Positions 1 through 11,980 of a DNA stretch of 64,000 nt are shown piece after piece; position 1 is the first letter of the stretch, and each line of letters opens with the position of its first letter. This DNA is from Siphonodentalium dalli (lineage: Eukaryota; Mollusca; Scaphopoda; Gadilida; Siphonodentaliidae). The notes beneath the pieces are model-generated. The model had not been told where the DNA came from and made no database searches. It saw only the letters and a list, made by a program, of their open reading frames with translations. The stretch is taken from positions 217,974,151 through 218,038,150 of the forward strand of contig CP136065.1 in the NCBI GenBank assembly GCA_032622095.1, given 5' to 3'. The position numbers and the translations under genes were made by a program.

Positions 1-62
1 TAAAAGGAAGCCCTTTCACCGAGAGTTAGGAAGCGTATCAGTCTGAACATGGGCTCGAACCC
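1..62 (+). repeat. SINE-like fragment with B-box-like GGGCTCGAACCC
   Basis: The stretch with AGGAAGCGTATCAGTCTGAA and a box-B-like GGGCTCGAACCC matches, in reverse complement, 3113-3166 (AAGCGTATCAGTCTGAACGT then GGTTCGAA). It is probably the 3' half of a tRNA-derived SINE cut by the window edge. The box A half is not visible. Confidence 0.4.
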
Positions 63-251
63 ACTGCCTTCGAAATTCTTGATCTACCATTCTGGAAACA
101 TGGCAATGCACTTCCTCCGAAATTGCATCTGTGACCATACGATTACTGGTACTGGCGTATATATATATATGTCAGAGTTATGGAGGCACGGACTCAGTAT
201 GAGTGTTCATTGCTTCAATATTATTTGCGTGAACAAATTCTCATTTCTTCA
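63..251. other. No feature recognised
   Basis: Short (TA)n at 159-170; otherwise nothing supported. Confidence 0.5.
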
Positions 252-789
252 GGGGGGGGGGGTCGGAAAAACATTTCAGTCACGTATGGCATTTTTTCCC
301 TTTCGATCATTTTTTGTACCCACCCACCCCCACCGCCAAATTTTTTTCCGTTTTCGGCAGTTTTTTCCGGCCATTTTTTGACACCCACCCCCCCCCCCTT
401 TTAACACTAAAACAGAGATTTGCGGGGGAAAATTCACTGTAAACAGCTGTATATGAATTTCTGTGCATACTATTTATCATGGATGTTAACATGGACATGA
501 GTCATTTTGAGGTCATTCGGCCAAAAAAACATGGCTGCCAGCGGCCATCTTGGATTTCAAAATTTGCAACAAAATACAACACGATAACTGACTGCAGTCA
601 GTTTACAGTTAGAATTACATTATTTCTCTCATTCAAAGTGGGTTTGAAGCCCAACTCATTGCCAAAACACTAAAAAACAAGCAGGAATTTTTTTTTTTAG
701 TTGCGGAAAAAAATGCTTGTTGGTGACTTTGACCACCCACCCACCCCGGCATACGTGCCGGAATTTTTTTTTTCACCCCCCCCCCCCCC
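252..789 (+). mobile_element. MITE family A, copy 1
   Basis: 538 bp bounded by a G-tract followed by TCGGAAAAA and CACGTATGGC on the left, and by GCATACGTGCCGGAATT plus a C-tract on the right, so the ends are inverted repeats of each other. The body contains CGGCCAAAAAAACATGGCTG. A reverse-complement copy lies at 51928-52471, aligning over its whole length. No transposase ORF: the open frames inside are low complexity. Superfamily not assigned because no target duplication was resolved. Confidence 0.8.
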
Positions 790-2451
790 ATCATTTCTTA
801 TCGAAATATATATATGAAGATCATCCACGTATATCTCCCTCCCGAGACCCCCCCCAGGTTACTGATTGCAATGAATTACAATTTAACTGGTCTGTTAGGT
901 CGATAGTGCAGTCTTATCTTGGAATTTTCAATCACAAATAAATGTTATTTAGAAAGTTACTAACAACACGTGCATTGATCATAACATTACATCTAACAGT
1001 GGGAATTGTCACACAAATCAAGTATCCGATCTTGTCATAATTGTATTTACCACCAATTTTCAAAAACCGGTCTCAGGCTTGACAAATGGCGATAATCATT
1101 GACGTAGCTTCTTACATTATGACCGCTGTTATGGTCATACCATATGACCATATTTGGGGAGCCGACTTCATTGTGTGATAGTCTTGGCTGTGAGTTACAT
1201 GTGAGATTTTAGTGAAGGAAGCGGGCACTAGTATTCGAGATTGGGTTTTACTTAATGAATACTGATATAATCGATCCCTGAATCAAGTGGTGGTATAAGG
1301 TATATGTGGGATTACGTCACACTGCTTTTGGTCTAAAAATGGTCATCAGTTGGAAATATTCCAACCTTTTAGGGGGCGTCACTAAAAGTCACTAAAAGTC
1401 TTGGTAATTTCCAACAGTTAAACGGACATGGCTCATTCGAACATCCACATTTTTTCCCACGTATTTTGGAGAGACGGATACGATAGGTCGATAAATAAAC
1501 GAGTTATTGATATACCGGTTTCATATGCTCTGAGAAACACTTGCCAAAGTCGCAGCAATTTTTCACCCGTAACGCCAGAAGTCAGACAAACGCTCTGTAT
1601 TGCTATCATATCAGAAATAAACTACCACGGAACGCTCTTTTCTGTTCCATGTCACGCAAATGGCGGTTGTTTTGTTTTGGGCCCAAACACCGTATTCACA
1701 GTTGTATTTTTCATTACCTCAGTGCATATTTTTGGGTCACACAATGCTCGCAGAAAGGTAGTTCAGATATTTATCGACCTATTTCGATACTGAGAAAAAT
1801 TCAAAAGCGAATAATATTATGTGTATTTTGGAGCGCAAACCGCCATGTGACTTTAAAAAGCTTGAGATCTCAGTTTTGGAATTTACCAACCCAAGGGATG
1901 GGGGCTTGCAAATGGATAATGCGAATTTGGGAGTTTGCTAAAGGGGTGGCTGCCGTTGGAAATGTCACCCTCCCAAACTTAAGCACTTCCTGAGCCACGT
2001 CTCTGGCGTCGCACATTTGGTACGTTTATTACCGGAGCGTATCTTCATTGCCGTTAGCATAAACAAGGAACGGATGCAATCTAACAATTTGGCCGGATTC
2101 GCCTGGAGGGTATGTATGTGGCCGTCGTTTCCGAATAAATAGAGGCGACTAAGGCCCGTGAGTATGTCCACCTCGTCGTCCGCACTTGAATTGTGATGTT
2201 AATTACGAGGATGGACTAGAACATCTCCTCGGGCCATGGTATAGTGTGTCAATGTGTCCCCAGTAATGGGATTTCGTGGCTACTTTCGGTCATCAATGAA
2301 TATACTCATCTAATTAGCACAATGTCCATATAAGCCGGATCACAGAGACAATACTATTTTGTTATTTTCTCGTCGCATAATCAAAGAAGAATGACCGTAC
2401 TATACTCATTAGCTGGGGGCGAAATGTATTGGCACCTATCTGTGTCAACTC
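790..2451. other. Unannotated DNA, no supported gene
   Basis: Open frames at 1428-1993 overlap each other in two frames and resemble no family I know. The dispersed motif TTGGAAATATTCCAACC occurs near 1350 and related forms recur at 14390-14760 and 43990-44030, suggesting a short degenerate repeat. Confidence 0.5.
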
Positions 2452-2822
2452 CAACAAATCCTCGCGCAAATAGGTACAAAATCGACCTATAATATTCACA
2501 TAGGTTCATATTGGATTATTTGATTCTGAAATAAGCCCATAGTGGCTATGGACTTATATCCGTTATTTCGTATTATGGGGCGGGCCACAGTGAAAACACA
2601 TTTTAAAAAACGTAAATCCGTTAAGTCGTGAGTTGGTTCATTCGTGTTATTTTCCGCCCATAATGAACTTATGATAAGTATTTATGAGCCGATAATGGCA
2701 CTAAAACACTCTCATTTTCAGTTAGTCACGGACTCAAAATTAGGCAATTCAACGCCGATTATGAACCTAAAATAAATCCTATTATAATCCAATACGTGCT
2801 CATTTTCGGGAGAACAGGCTGG
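2452..2822 (+). mobile_element. MITE family E copy (orientation A)
   Basis: Begins near AAATCCTCGCGCAAATAGG and ends with TTTTCGGGAGAACAGGCTGG. The internal landmarks GAAATAAGC, CGTTATTTCG, GGGCCACAGTGAAAACAC, AAGTCGTGAGTTGG and CTCATTTTCAG appear in the same order in the other copies. The ends form an imperfect inverted repeat (TCCTCGCGCAAATACGCACA against TCTCCCGAAAACCCGCACA). No coding capacity. Confidence 0.8.
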
Positions 2823-3180
2823 TCAACTGCATTGATGTACACATCCCAACGCTGCGAGTGGTGAACATTCGCGTCGATATGTATGAAACACTCACCATAT
2901 CCCATGTGTATCCAGTGTTCAGAAAACACACACATATCGTGACCCTCGGGGAGAGCTTTCCGATGAATGGCAACAAGCCATATTTCCGACTAAATCCTGA
3001 AAAGTTACCCATAATTCTGCTGTGGTTAAGAAGTCGATTACTTAGAGCATTACTGTACCTTCCAAATGTAAGGGTGAGAAATTCATTATGATATATACGT
3101 TCTGTGTCAATATTCGAACCCACGTTCAGACTGATACGCTTCCCAATTCTCGGTGAATGGGCTTCATTTCAGGATTTCCC
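2823..3180. other. Unannotated; includes reverse SINE-like tail at 3113-3166
   Basis: Open frames on both strands at 2800-3123 overlap as mirror images and carry no recognisable domain. The end holds the inverted partner of the SINE-like fragment at 1-62. Confidence 0.4.
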
Positions 3181-3272
3181 CGTAGCCGATGTGGTTATGT
3201 CGTGGATACGATCATCGCAGTCTGGTCTAGACGATGTTGGCGCGGGTTAGAACCCCGACATGATGTGAAGGA
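3181..3272 (+). repeat. tRNA-like SINE head
   Basis: GTAGCCGATGTGGTTA resembles a Pol III box A with one extra base, and GCGGGTTAGAACCCCG about 45 bp later resembles box B inside a T-arm-like stem. There is no clean cloverleaf, so this is read as a tRNA-derived SINE start or decayed tRNA pseudogene, not a functional tRNA. Confidence 0.5.
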
Positions 3273-4770
3273 ATAAGACTGTTCTCTGTATAAATTTTAT
3301 TCATCTCTAACATCATGTAGTAAGCAGCAAGTAATGGTAAAATGATACATAAATGTGAATCAATCTTAGATGTCATAAAACGGTCGAAGGCGTCGATTAT
3401 TAATTAGCGATTGTATGTTGGCACATGTCAGATATGCCTGAAGAGTAGATTAATGTTTGGTTTATATATACGCTAATGACTTATAGCAGTCACTATGATC
3501 TTCCTTTGTCTGTCCCGACCGATGGGTGAACTGCAGTTGTTACATAAGACATTCTTTCCTTTGTGGCTAGTATTGCATAACTCATAGGTCGCGGCCTCTC
3601 CGAGTATGACCTTGGCAATTTGGTTGGGGTCACTATAGTTCGATTATATTCTGTCTCCCCCATAGGTAAGATGGATATGTTTAGTATGTACTATCACGTC
3701 CCTTGAATAAGATGAGGGATAAGAGCTAGGGGTGCGTTACTCTACAATGAGCGAAAATCGGGACCGGATTGTCAAGCTTGATCTAAGTTGAGGAACATTC
3801 CGATCGATACATGTACATGCCATTTCGATAAGAAATGAGAATTTGTTCACGCTCACCGAAGCTAGATCATTTGAGGCAATAAAAACTCATACTGAGTCCA
3901 TTTCAATGATATATATATATATATCATCATGCATTGAAGTCAATTGAAGAAATAATAGGCAAATAAATATATACTTTTGACGTATTTTCGATTAAGAATA
4001 GTATAACTTGACTGACTTTTTACTAGATTCCTAACTGTTTCTTGTATAAAAAGGTGAGAAATAATTCTTCCAATATATATCTTTATAAATACTGTCATAA
4101 GTACATGTCGTATCATAATGCGAATAAGGCATGTGAACATGACCTGTTAGTTGTGTTTGAGCACGATTATTTCCAAACAAACATCAGATGATATAGTGCA
4201 GCCAGCTCTGACAATTCGCAGAATTCGTTAAATGGAAATCAATGCGCCTTGGTGTATTTAGCCACCACAATCGAGTAGCGCATTTCAATGTTAATTAAAT
4301 TTAAACAGCACGGTAACCTGACTCTGCCATCTTATATATTATTTAGTGTACACTGTGCACTCTATATTTTTTTTCGAGACAAACTCGATTGATCGAGATA
4401 GTTACAGCTCGTTAGCTGATAAATTCATGTTCACCACTCTGCAACATCTCGACAACGAAGTGTTATCACAGCCAGGCACGATTCATTCCGTTTGATGTAT
4501 CACGTCATAATCAGTATCATTGGCAGAAATTTTAGATGGTAATATATCGGTATGTGCAATTCTTAAATGGACCCAATCCTGTTAAACGTTAACACTTTGA
4601 CTGCCGACTACGTGTTATCTCGTACTTTTTGCTTGTACTTGAAATGGGAGTCGGCTGTCAATGTCCATTTTTTTCTTTTTTCATTAAGTCCACATTGGGT
4701 TAATATTAATGCTATAATTTGTTCACGTTTCATCGCGAGTGGGATTTTGCATGATAAAAATATATTACAT
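3273..4770. other. Unannotated AT-rich DNA
   Basis: No ORF with family resemblance. Contains (AT)n at 3909-3924. Confidence 0.5.
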
Positions 4771-4782
4771 TCAAGTCTAAGT

Positions 4783-4963
4783 GAAAACACGTCGCATTTT
4801 TTAAACGACTTGCAAATGTAACTTTGTAACCCGTTTTTAACAAGGATGGGTGAAATATTTTCATTTTTCTCGTTGGAGTTATTCCCTGCCAATCATTTGT
4901 AACCGTAACCGCGGAAACACGTCGCATTTTTTAAACGACTTCCAAATGTAACTTTGTATTTCC
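4783..4963 (+). repeat. Pair of about 45-bp direct repeats, 128 bp apart
   Basis: ACACGTCGCATTTTTTAAAC followed by GACTT and CAAATGTAACTTTGTA occurs at about 4787 and again at about 4915 with one or two changes. Related GTAACCNGTTACTGG motifs follow at 4990-5100. The function is unknown. Confidence 0.7.
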
Positions 4964-5144
4964 TAATGTAAAAATAATAGGGCGCATTTGTAACCGGGTT
5001 ACTGGTCGCAGCTAACGTACGAGCAAACAGTGAGTCGACATGGAAACAAATCGACTTGGAAAAAAAATGCACGACGTAATTGTAACCCAGTAACTGGTTA
5101 CAAACGCGTCGTATTTTTGTTCTGCACCAAAATCTGCCATATAT

Positions 5145-5187
5145 GGCAGATTATGTGCGGACAATGACACAGTTAAGCCAACTCATG
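5145..5187 (-). mobile_element. Family E MITE fragment
   Basis: GCAGATTATGTGCGGACAAT then GACACAGTTAAGCCAACTCA matches the middle of family E in reverse. The copy stops at the palindrome beginning at 5196. Confidence 0.7.
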
Positions 5188-5195
5188 ATGCAGTA

Positions 5196-5244
5196 CCAGT
5201 GCATTCTCTTATATATGCGAGTCACATATAAGAGAATGCACTGG
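5196..5244. repeat. Short palindrome of the GCATTCTCTTATATATGCGAG family
   Basis: A 49-bp near-perfect hairpin whose arms are CCAGTGCATTCTCTTATAT and its complement, with a short loop around CGAGTC. A diverged second copy follows at about 5271-5322. Longer relatives lie at 15354, 17014 and 17162. Confidence 0.85.
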
Positions 5245-5379
5245 CTTACAGTCAAGGTAAATATTATTAGGTCAATGTATTCGCTGATACATGCGACACT
5301 CCCTATAAGAGAATGCATTGGCACGGCGGGTTTTCGTAAAATTTCAGGAAGCTCCAGTCATGGCATCTATTGCACATAT

Positions 5380-5720
5380 TGTTGTTTCAGCGACTATAGA
5401 AATGAGCGGTGTCCATCTGCGAGTCCATTTGGCCGTTTGTCCACCCGTCTGTCCATCCGAAACGTTGCCCGGTGATAACTTGAATATTAATTGACATAAG
5501 TTCAACAAACTCGGAATGTGGCTTTCATAATAGCAATTCCCGATTGGGTCCGGTCATTTTTGACAGAATTACATCCCTTTTGGCTGAATATTTTGTTGCC
5601 CGGACGATAATTTCAATTGTAGTTGACAGAATATCATGAAACTTGCTTGTCCCTCATATTATAATGTGGTCCAGTCCGAACATTTTTTACGAGTTATATG
5701 TCCCTGTTCTACGTATGGAT
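5380..5720 (+). repeat. Degenerate dispersed repeat with pyrimidine-rich CCGTCTGTCCATCC block
   Basis: The block GTCCACCCGTCTGTCCATCC, followed by two similar units (GCCCGGTGATAACTTGAAT and GCCCGGACGATAATTTCAAT, about 130 bp apart), looks like a common invertebrate SINE- or LINE-derived repeat. No coding potential; class uncertain. Confidence 0.4.
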
Positions 5721-6707
5721 ACTGTACTCAAATGTTGTTGTTGGTTTCTGTAGTCTCTGATTCGTAGAATAAGGTAACCTGATTTTCATTATTTGAAAGT
5801 TTGTTGAGTACGAAGTAATGTTACGGATGGCAGATTAGCCGGAATTCGAAATTACCAATTGTCGTTATCGAGTAATATTTGGAAATTTTTCAAGCAAATG
5901 TATAAAATAAATGTTATATTATATGCATACTGGTCCCATATACTCATTTTAATCATTCAATAGTCACTAGTCAGTGAGTGGCTTGAGTTTACGCCCCCGT
6001 ATCAACATAATTGTTTGCCCAATCCACTATCCGTGAATTATTTTTATTACGTCTTGTACACGGGAATTCGTAATTTAATTTATGGCTTCATGCAGCCATA
6101 AATTAAATTTACATCAAATTATTAACTTTGATTTTAAGTTTTAACATATCAACCTGAACGTTTACAGAATACATCTTCGACTCAAATTACTTAGTTTTCT
6201 ATATATTATCGATTTTAGATCGTTGTTATCACTGGATATTTATTGAAAATGGCGTACAGTACCCCTTTAACTTATTGTCTGAATATTGTGTTCCAATGAA
6301 CCGAAACCTCTACACGTGTATTTTCTTTTCGTCTGTATCATCTGCTTATATTTTATGAGAACACCCTTCCAGATGAATAATAGACCATTCCAATATATAA
6401 CTGTATTAGTTGGCGGGAGAAGACATTTTACTATAGAAATGGTTTAAAAGCCAAAGCTAAAAAAGCATCCCTTTTCTGGGGACGTTTGGCCTAGAAACAT
6501 TTTATTGTTCTGCGATTGTGAAGTGAAACTGTTTTTGCATCGAAGTCGAATTACTTATAGTGACACAAGTAATTTCAACTCTGTCAATGAACGAACCTTG
6601 TTGTTGTAGTTTATCGGTGAGTAGTTCATACCATGAATCTCTACGCTGACTAACTCCCGTAACGATACGGGTGTTAGCAAGAGTAGATATTCATGGCATG
6701 ATCTACA
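5721..6707. other. Unannotated DNA
   Basis: A short palindrome is seen at 6069-6107 (ATTTAATTTATGGCTTCATG with its complement). Otherwise nothing is recognised. Confidence 0.4.
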
Positions 6708-9700
6708 GGTGGAGGATACAAAATAAGCATAGATTATTATTAAAATTGACTTGCTGTGTCATCCACCGGCGGGTTTATTTAACCCTTTAAATGCCGATAT
6801 TGACTAAAATAATCCGGGAGAGTCCAGGCACACAGGGACCAGATCAGATTATATATTGATGGCTGGTGGTAGCGAGGCACTTACTAAATGTATACTTTGA
6901 AGATTGACTAGCCATCTCATTCACGACCGGATCCATTAACCCCTTAAATGACGATATGCACCAGAAGAACATAGGAGAGCACGGGCAAGCCCGGGCAGCC
7001 CCATAGGCCCATGTACAACATAATATGATGTATTATGGTAGTGGGATACATACTAAGTATAGGTTGCGAACGTTTATTTGCCGTGTCATCCACCGCTGAT
7101 TTGATTAACCCTTTAAATTCCGATATTGGTTAAATAGTGGAATAGATTAGTAACCAAATTTTTCACTTTATGACTAAAGTATGACATTGTGCACATATGT
7201 ACATATTCACATACTAATTGATATTAGGTATGGAACCACGCTGAAATTTCACTTTAACCCCTCTTTTAAGGGATTTCCCGAATTTAAAGAGCGTTTCATA
7301 ATTATATAATTTACTAAATGTCGCAATTACTCTTCACATGGGATATGCAATTAAAAATTAGGCAGATACAGTAAGAATGGCTCTGCGAGATATATTGATA
7401 CATTTTAGGCCAAAATTGGAAACACCCACGTCCAAGTGGAAATTTGACATTTTTTAACAGTTTCAGCTGTTTGGGGCTGGTTGAGAATGTGACTTTATTT
7501 TGTGATGTTCATGTTAACTGATCATTGTAGCTATGAAATATTTCATTCATGGGGTTCCATCCCCTTGAAATCCTTAAAAAATATATAATTTTACAGAATT
7601 CAGTATACAATTTCACCAAAAATAATAAATTGTATCCTAGTCACATTTCAACAAGAAATGAGAAGAACTACATAAAGCAAGTGATGCATACCATTACTTG
7701 TGACAATATTAACCAAATGGAATCAGAATTTTCACTTCGGCTGAAAATGGCTGTCAAAATGGCGGCAAAAATATTTAAAATGGCAAATATGGCCCCAGTG
7801 TGCCATACAATCGCTTGTAAACAAGTTGTGGTTTATGTATAAAATTGGATATTATGTCCTAAATGCATTGAATTATAACGTGATGCATCTTTGTTAAGTG
7901 TTACGATTACATTACCAAAATATTGGAATTTTCTCTCAAAATTCTAACTTATCAGACTTGGACTATTTGGAACTATCTTTGGTATTTATTGATTTAATCC
8001 GTCTTAAATGCATCACATTGAGGCGTTTTTAGAAAAACATACTCAAGATGGCTTGCAAAATGTCCACAAATTGTATAGAAAAGTTGATATTTTTACATAA
8101 ATCCCGAACATTATTCTCTACTGTTCTGTAAAGGTACCAAATTGTGATTCACTTTGTTATTAAACATGCTAATTAATCAACTGGGAACAAAATATTCCAT
8201 TCTCGTTGTCCCTTTATCTCATGGGCATGACAATTCATTTTAAATGATGCAGAATGTAATTTTGCCGAAAACTTCTTATGGGATTCTGACGATGTTTTTG
8301 AACGGAAATGAGCAGAACTCTGAAAATGAACTGAGAGGGCCATAATTATATGCCTACTCTGGTCCAATAACAGTCATGTGTAACCATCATATGAAAGTGG
8401 GTGCAAGACCAGGTAACAGCAGGCCTTTTAGAAAGTCAAACAAGGAGATTAGTGAAAAGCTGCTTAATAACATCAAATTATGGGCCATTGGCATCAAGGT
8501 TGATTGACTAATGTCACGAATGCCATTTCTTCCATTGCAATTATGTCAACAAACATTAAACCGAGCCTAACTATGCTCATTAAAATCAGCGTTATGACTC
8601 GGAACTCGGCTTCAACCTTCATGATCCACATCGTCATTTAAGGGGTTAATGAACCCGGCCGTGAACGAGATGGCGAGTCAGTATTCGCAGCTACGGTTCG
8701 TTTAGCCAATATCGACATTAAAGGGTTAATAAAACCGATGATGGGTGGCACGGCAAGTAACAGCCTATGCATCCTATACTACCATACTGAATCATGTTAT
8801 ACTGTCTACGGGTCAATGCCCCCCCCGCGCTTACCCGAAATATCTCGCGATCTTCTAACCTATACCGCCATTTGAGGAGTTAATGAACCCGCCCAGAACG
8901 AGTTGGCGATTCAATCTTCACCGTTTAAATTTTGCAAGTGCACCACTACCGTTAGTCATTAACATAGAGTGTGATCTGCTCTCATCGAGTCCCGGGTTCT
9001 TTTAGTGGAGTAGATTAAGTTCAGTTTCCAAGGCAATTGTTCAAATCGTGAATAAAGCATGAAAGTTTGCCCATATGTACACATTCACTAACTTATTGAA
9101 ATTTCACTTTAATTTTCCGAATTTAAAGAGCGTTTCGTGATTATTTATTAAATGTCGCAATTAATTGTACCATGAAAATTGCGATTTAAAATTAGACATA
9201 TACAGTAAGTATGACTCTGCTAGATATAATGCCACATGTTTATGGCAAAATTGGAACTCCCCGACCAAGATGGCCGTCAAAATGGCAGCTGAAAGAGGAC
9301 AATTTGGCGTTTTTTCACCAATATCTTCTAGATCAGTTTAAGCTGTAAAATTATGTAACTGGTTCGGAAATATTTTTCATGTTAACTGATTATTGAAGCA
9401 ATGAAATATGCCATTCGTGGGATCCCAGTCCCTTCCGATCATTCAATAATTCGATTTTTACAGAATTTGATATGAAATTTCACCAATAATCACCGTTAGG
9501 ATTCTAGTCATATTTTAAGAAGAAATGGACAGAGCTGTGCACAGTAAGTGAGGCATACCATTGACTATGAATATTTCAACTTAATGGAACAAAAATTGTC
9601 ACATGTTATTGGGCCAGAGTAGGCATATAATTATACCCCTCTCAGTTTATTTTCAGATTTCTGCTCATTTCCGTTCAAAACATGGCCAGAATCAGATAAG

Positions 9701-11080
9701 AAGTTTTCAGCTAAATTACATTTTGCATCTTTTAAATGAAAGGGACAACCAGAATAGAACAGTTAGTTGTCAGTTGATTGAGTAGCATTTTTAATAGCCA
9801 AGCGAATCACAATTTGCTACCTTTGCGGAAGACCTGAGAAATAATTAATATATGTGAAAATATCAACTTTTCTATCAAATTTTGTGGACATTTTTGCAAG
9901 CCATCTTGAGTATTTTTTTTCTAAAAACACCTTAATGTGATGCATCTAAGAAAGATTAAATCAATAAATACCAAAGATAGTTCCAAATAGTCCAAGCTTG
10001 ATAAGTTAGAATTTTGAGAGAAAATTCCAATATTTTGGTAATGTAATCGTAACACTTAACAAAGATGCATCATAAATGTTAGTGTTCAATGTACTTACGA
10101 CATAATATCCAATTGTATACATCAACAACAACTTTTTTTTACAAGCGATTGTATGGCACACTGGGACCATATTTACCATTTTCCATATTTTGGCCGCCAT
10201 TTTGACAGCCATTTTTAGCCAAAGTGAAAATTTTGATTCCATTGGGTTATTATTGTCACAAGTAATGGTATGCATCACTTACATTGTGCAGTTCTGCTCA
10301 TTTCTTGTTGAAATGTAACTAAGATACAATTTATGATTTTTTTGTGAAATTTTATACTGAATTCTGTAAAAAATAAAGGATTTCAAGGTGGTGGAACTAC
10401 ATGAATGACATATTTAATTGCTAAAATGATCAGTTAACATGAACATCACAAAATAGAGTCAAATTCTTAAGCAGTTCAAAAAAGCTGAAACTGATATAGA
10501 ATATGTTAGTGAACAAATGTCAAATTTTCCACTTACGGCTGCCATTTTGAGGGCCACCATGGACAGTGGGTCCAATTTTGGCCTAAAATGTATCAATATA
10601 TCTCGCAGAGTCACACTTACTGTATATGCCTATTTTTTAATTGCATATTCCATGGGAAGAGTAATTGCGACATTTAGTAAATTATATAATTATTAAACGC
10701 TCTTTAAATTCGGGAAATCCCTTAAAAGAGGGGTTAAAGTGAAATTTCAGCGTGGTTCCATACCTAATATCAATTTAGTGTGTGAATAGGTACATATGTG
10801 CAAAATTTCATACGTTAGTCATAAAGTGAACAATTATGTTACTAATCTATTCCACTATTTAGTCAATATCGGAATTTAAAGCGTTATTAAAACCGACGGT
10901 GGATGACACGGCAAATAAACGTTCGCAACCTATACTTAGTATGTATCCCACTACCATATGGGACTCTCCCGTGTTCTTTTAGTCAATATCGGCATTTAAA
11001 GGGTTAATAAATCCGCCGGTGGATGACACAGCAAGTAAATTTTCATAATATATGCTTATTTTGTATCCTACTACCATAAG
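6708..11080. mobile_element. 4.4-kb foldback element (family B) with subterminal repeats
   Basis: Outer ends are mirror images: GGATACAAAATAAGCATA then CTTGCTGTGTCATCCACCGG at 6712-6769, reappearing reverse-complemented at 11018-11070. Each arm carries repeats with TTAACCCTTTAAATGCCGAT about every 160 bp (6775, 6937, 7107; mirrored near 8640, 8705, 8880, 10870, 10990). The arms run about 6710-8385 and 9595-11080 and align along most of their length. The open frames at 7549-7842 (+) and 10006-10278 (-) look alike only because they are the same repeat in opposite orientation; stops and indels differ, so no protein is claimed. Foldback transposons have such arms, but no transposase is seen. Confidence 0.75.
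9000..9580 (+). repeat. Third partial arm copy inside the foldback loop
   Basis: GAATTTAAAGAGCGTTTCGT, AATGTCGCAATTA and the tail resembling 7140-7720 show a further, more diverged direct copy of the left arm within the central segment. This points to repeated rearrangement or nested insertion. Confidence 0.6.
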
Positions 11081-11201
11081 CCATCACATAACACTGTCAG
11101 CGGGCCCATGTGGCTGCCCGGGCCCGCCCGGGCGTGTCCGGGCACTAATTAGTCACACCGTCGGCTTTCGATTTGTGTTAATAATGATGCGCCGCAATAT
11201 A

Positions 11202-11223
11202 AATCGTCCATTATTTCTTTCAG
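11202..11223 (+). promoter_or_regulatory. Splice acceptor of the GPCR last exon
   Basis: Pyrimidine-rich CCATTATTTCTTTCAG directly precedes the point where homology to the receptor family begins. The exon then opens with the third base of an Arg codon, so the intron is phase 2 and lies inside DRY. Confidence 0.8.
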
Positions 11224-11980
11224 ATATCTTGCCATTTGTAAATCATTTCGGAGGAAATTCACCAGCCGAGCAGCGAAAATAACCATTGCGGGCATATGGA
11301 TAGTAGCATGCGGAGTTATGTCCCCTCTGATAATCTACTATGAGACGTTTGACTATCCGAGTGAAAATCAAGATTTCGTGTTGTGTAACCAAATATGGCC
11401 GGACTACGATAGTCAGAGAGGTTTCCAGGTCGGAATCAACTTTGCTGCATGTTATTTATTACCATTAACTGTCGTAGCTGTGTGCTATGTGCTTATCATA
11501 ATCCGAGTATGGAGAAGGAATGCGCCCGGGGTAGACAACACTACCGGAGTCATACAGAGGTCACGGATAAAGGTCGCGAAGATGGTTGCTGCAGTGGTTA
11601 TCGTTTTCGCTATATCTTGGTTACCATTGCAGGCAACAACTCTTATTTTATACTTCAGTAATTGGACCGTTGACGATAAGAGAGTTTTCTTCATATATGA
11701 AGTCGTTTATCCGATTTCTCAGTGGTTGGGGTTCGCAAATAGTGGAATGAATCCGTTCATTTATTGCTTCTTTAGCAAGAAGTACAAGAAGGGTTTTTTC
11801 AGCATTCTGTCATTCTGCTTTAGGCGGAAATCGCAGGGGATAAGCAAGCAGACAAAATACCAGACAAGCACGAAGGTAATTTCTGCTGAATCAACCAACG
11901 GCCTGGCCATATATACATTCAAAAAGAACAGGAATCGAGACCAAGATGACCAAAACCGAAGAGAATCTGCGTTCAAATGA
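11224..11980 (+). CDS. 3' coding exon of a class A (rhodopsin-family) neuropeptide-type GPCR, TM4 to C-terminus
   Basis: Seen: a polypyrimidine tract ending TTTCTTTCAG (to 11223) is followed by a 251-codon open frame starting in the DRY motif (Arg codon split, then Y-L-A-I-C). Predicted order: TM4 about residues 16-38; ECL2 with the disulphide Cys at 54; TM5 about 67-95; ICL3 with WRRNAPG then basic RSRIKVAK; TM6 about 119-144 with SWLP in place of CWxP; TM7 about 156-183 with NPFIY at 176-180; helix 8 SKKYKKGF; a possible palmitoyl Cys at 198; then a Ser/Thr/Lys-rich tail and TGA. Known: rhodopsin-family peptide receptors couple to G proteins at the plasma membrane, and an intron within DRY recurs in several of them. 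Inferred: ligand unknown; the TM7 and ICL3 patterns fit the RFamide/orexin-like assemblage, but no subfamily is certain. TM1-TM3 lie in upstream exon(s) not identified here. The ATG at 11318 is internal, not the start. Confidence 0.93.

Noticed and set aside
1428-1993. Two overlapping open frames of 121 and 150 codons on the + strand
   Set aside because: They overlap in different frames, have no domain or splice context, and sit in otherwise repeat-rich DNA.
3181-3272. Candidate functional tRNA
   Set aside because: Box A and B are recognisable but the acceptor and D stems do not pair well; better read as a SINE head.
7549-7842. Open frame with a similar partner at 10006-10278 on the other strand
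   Set aside because: The similarity comes from the foldback arms being the same DNA. Frames are not preserved over their full length and stops differ.
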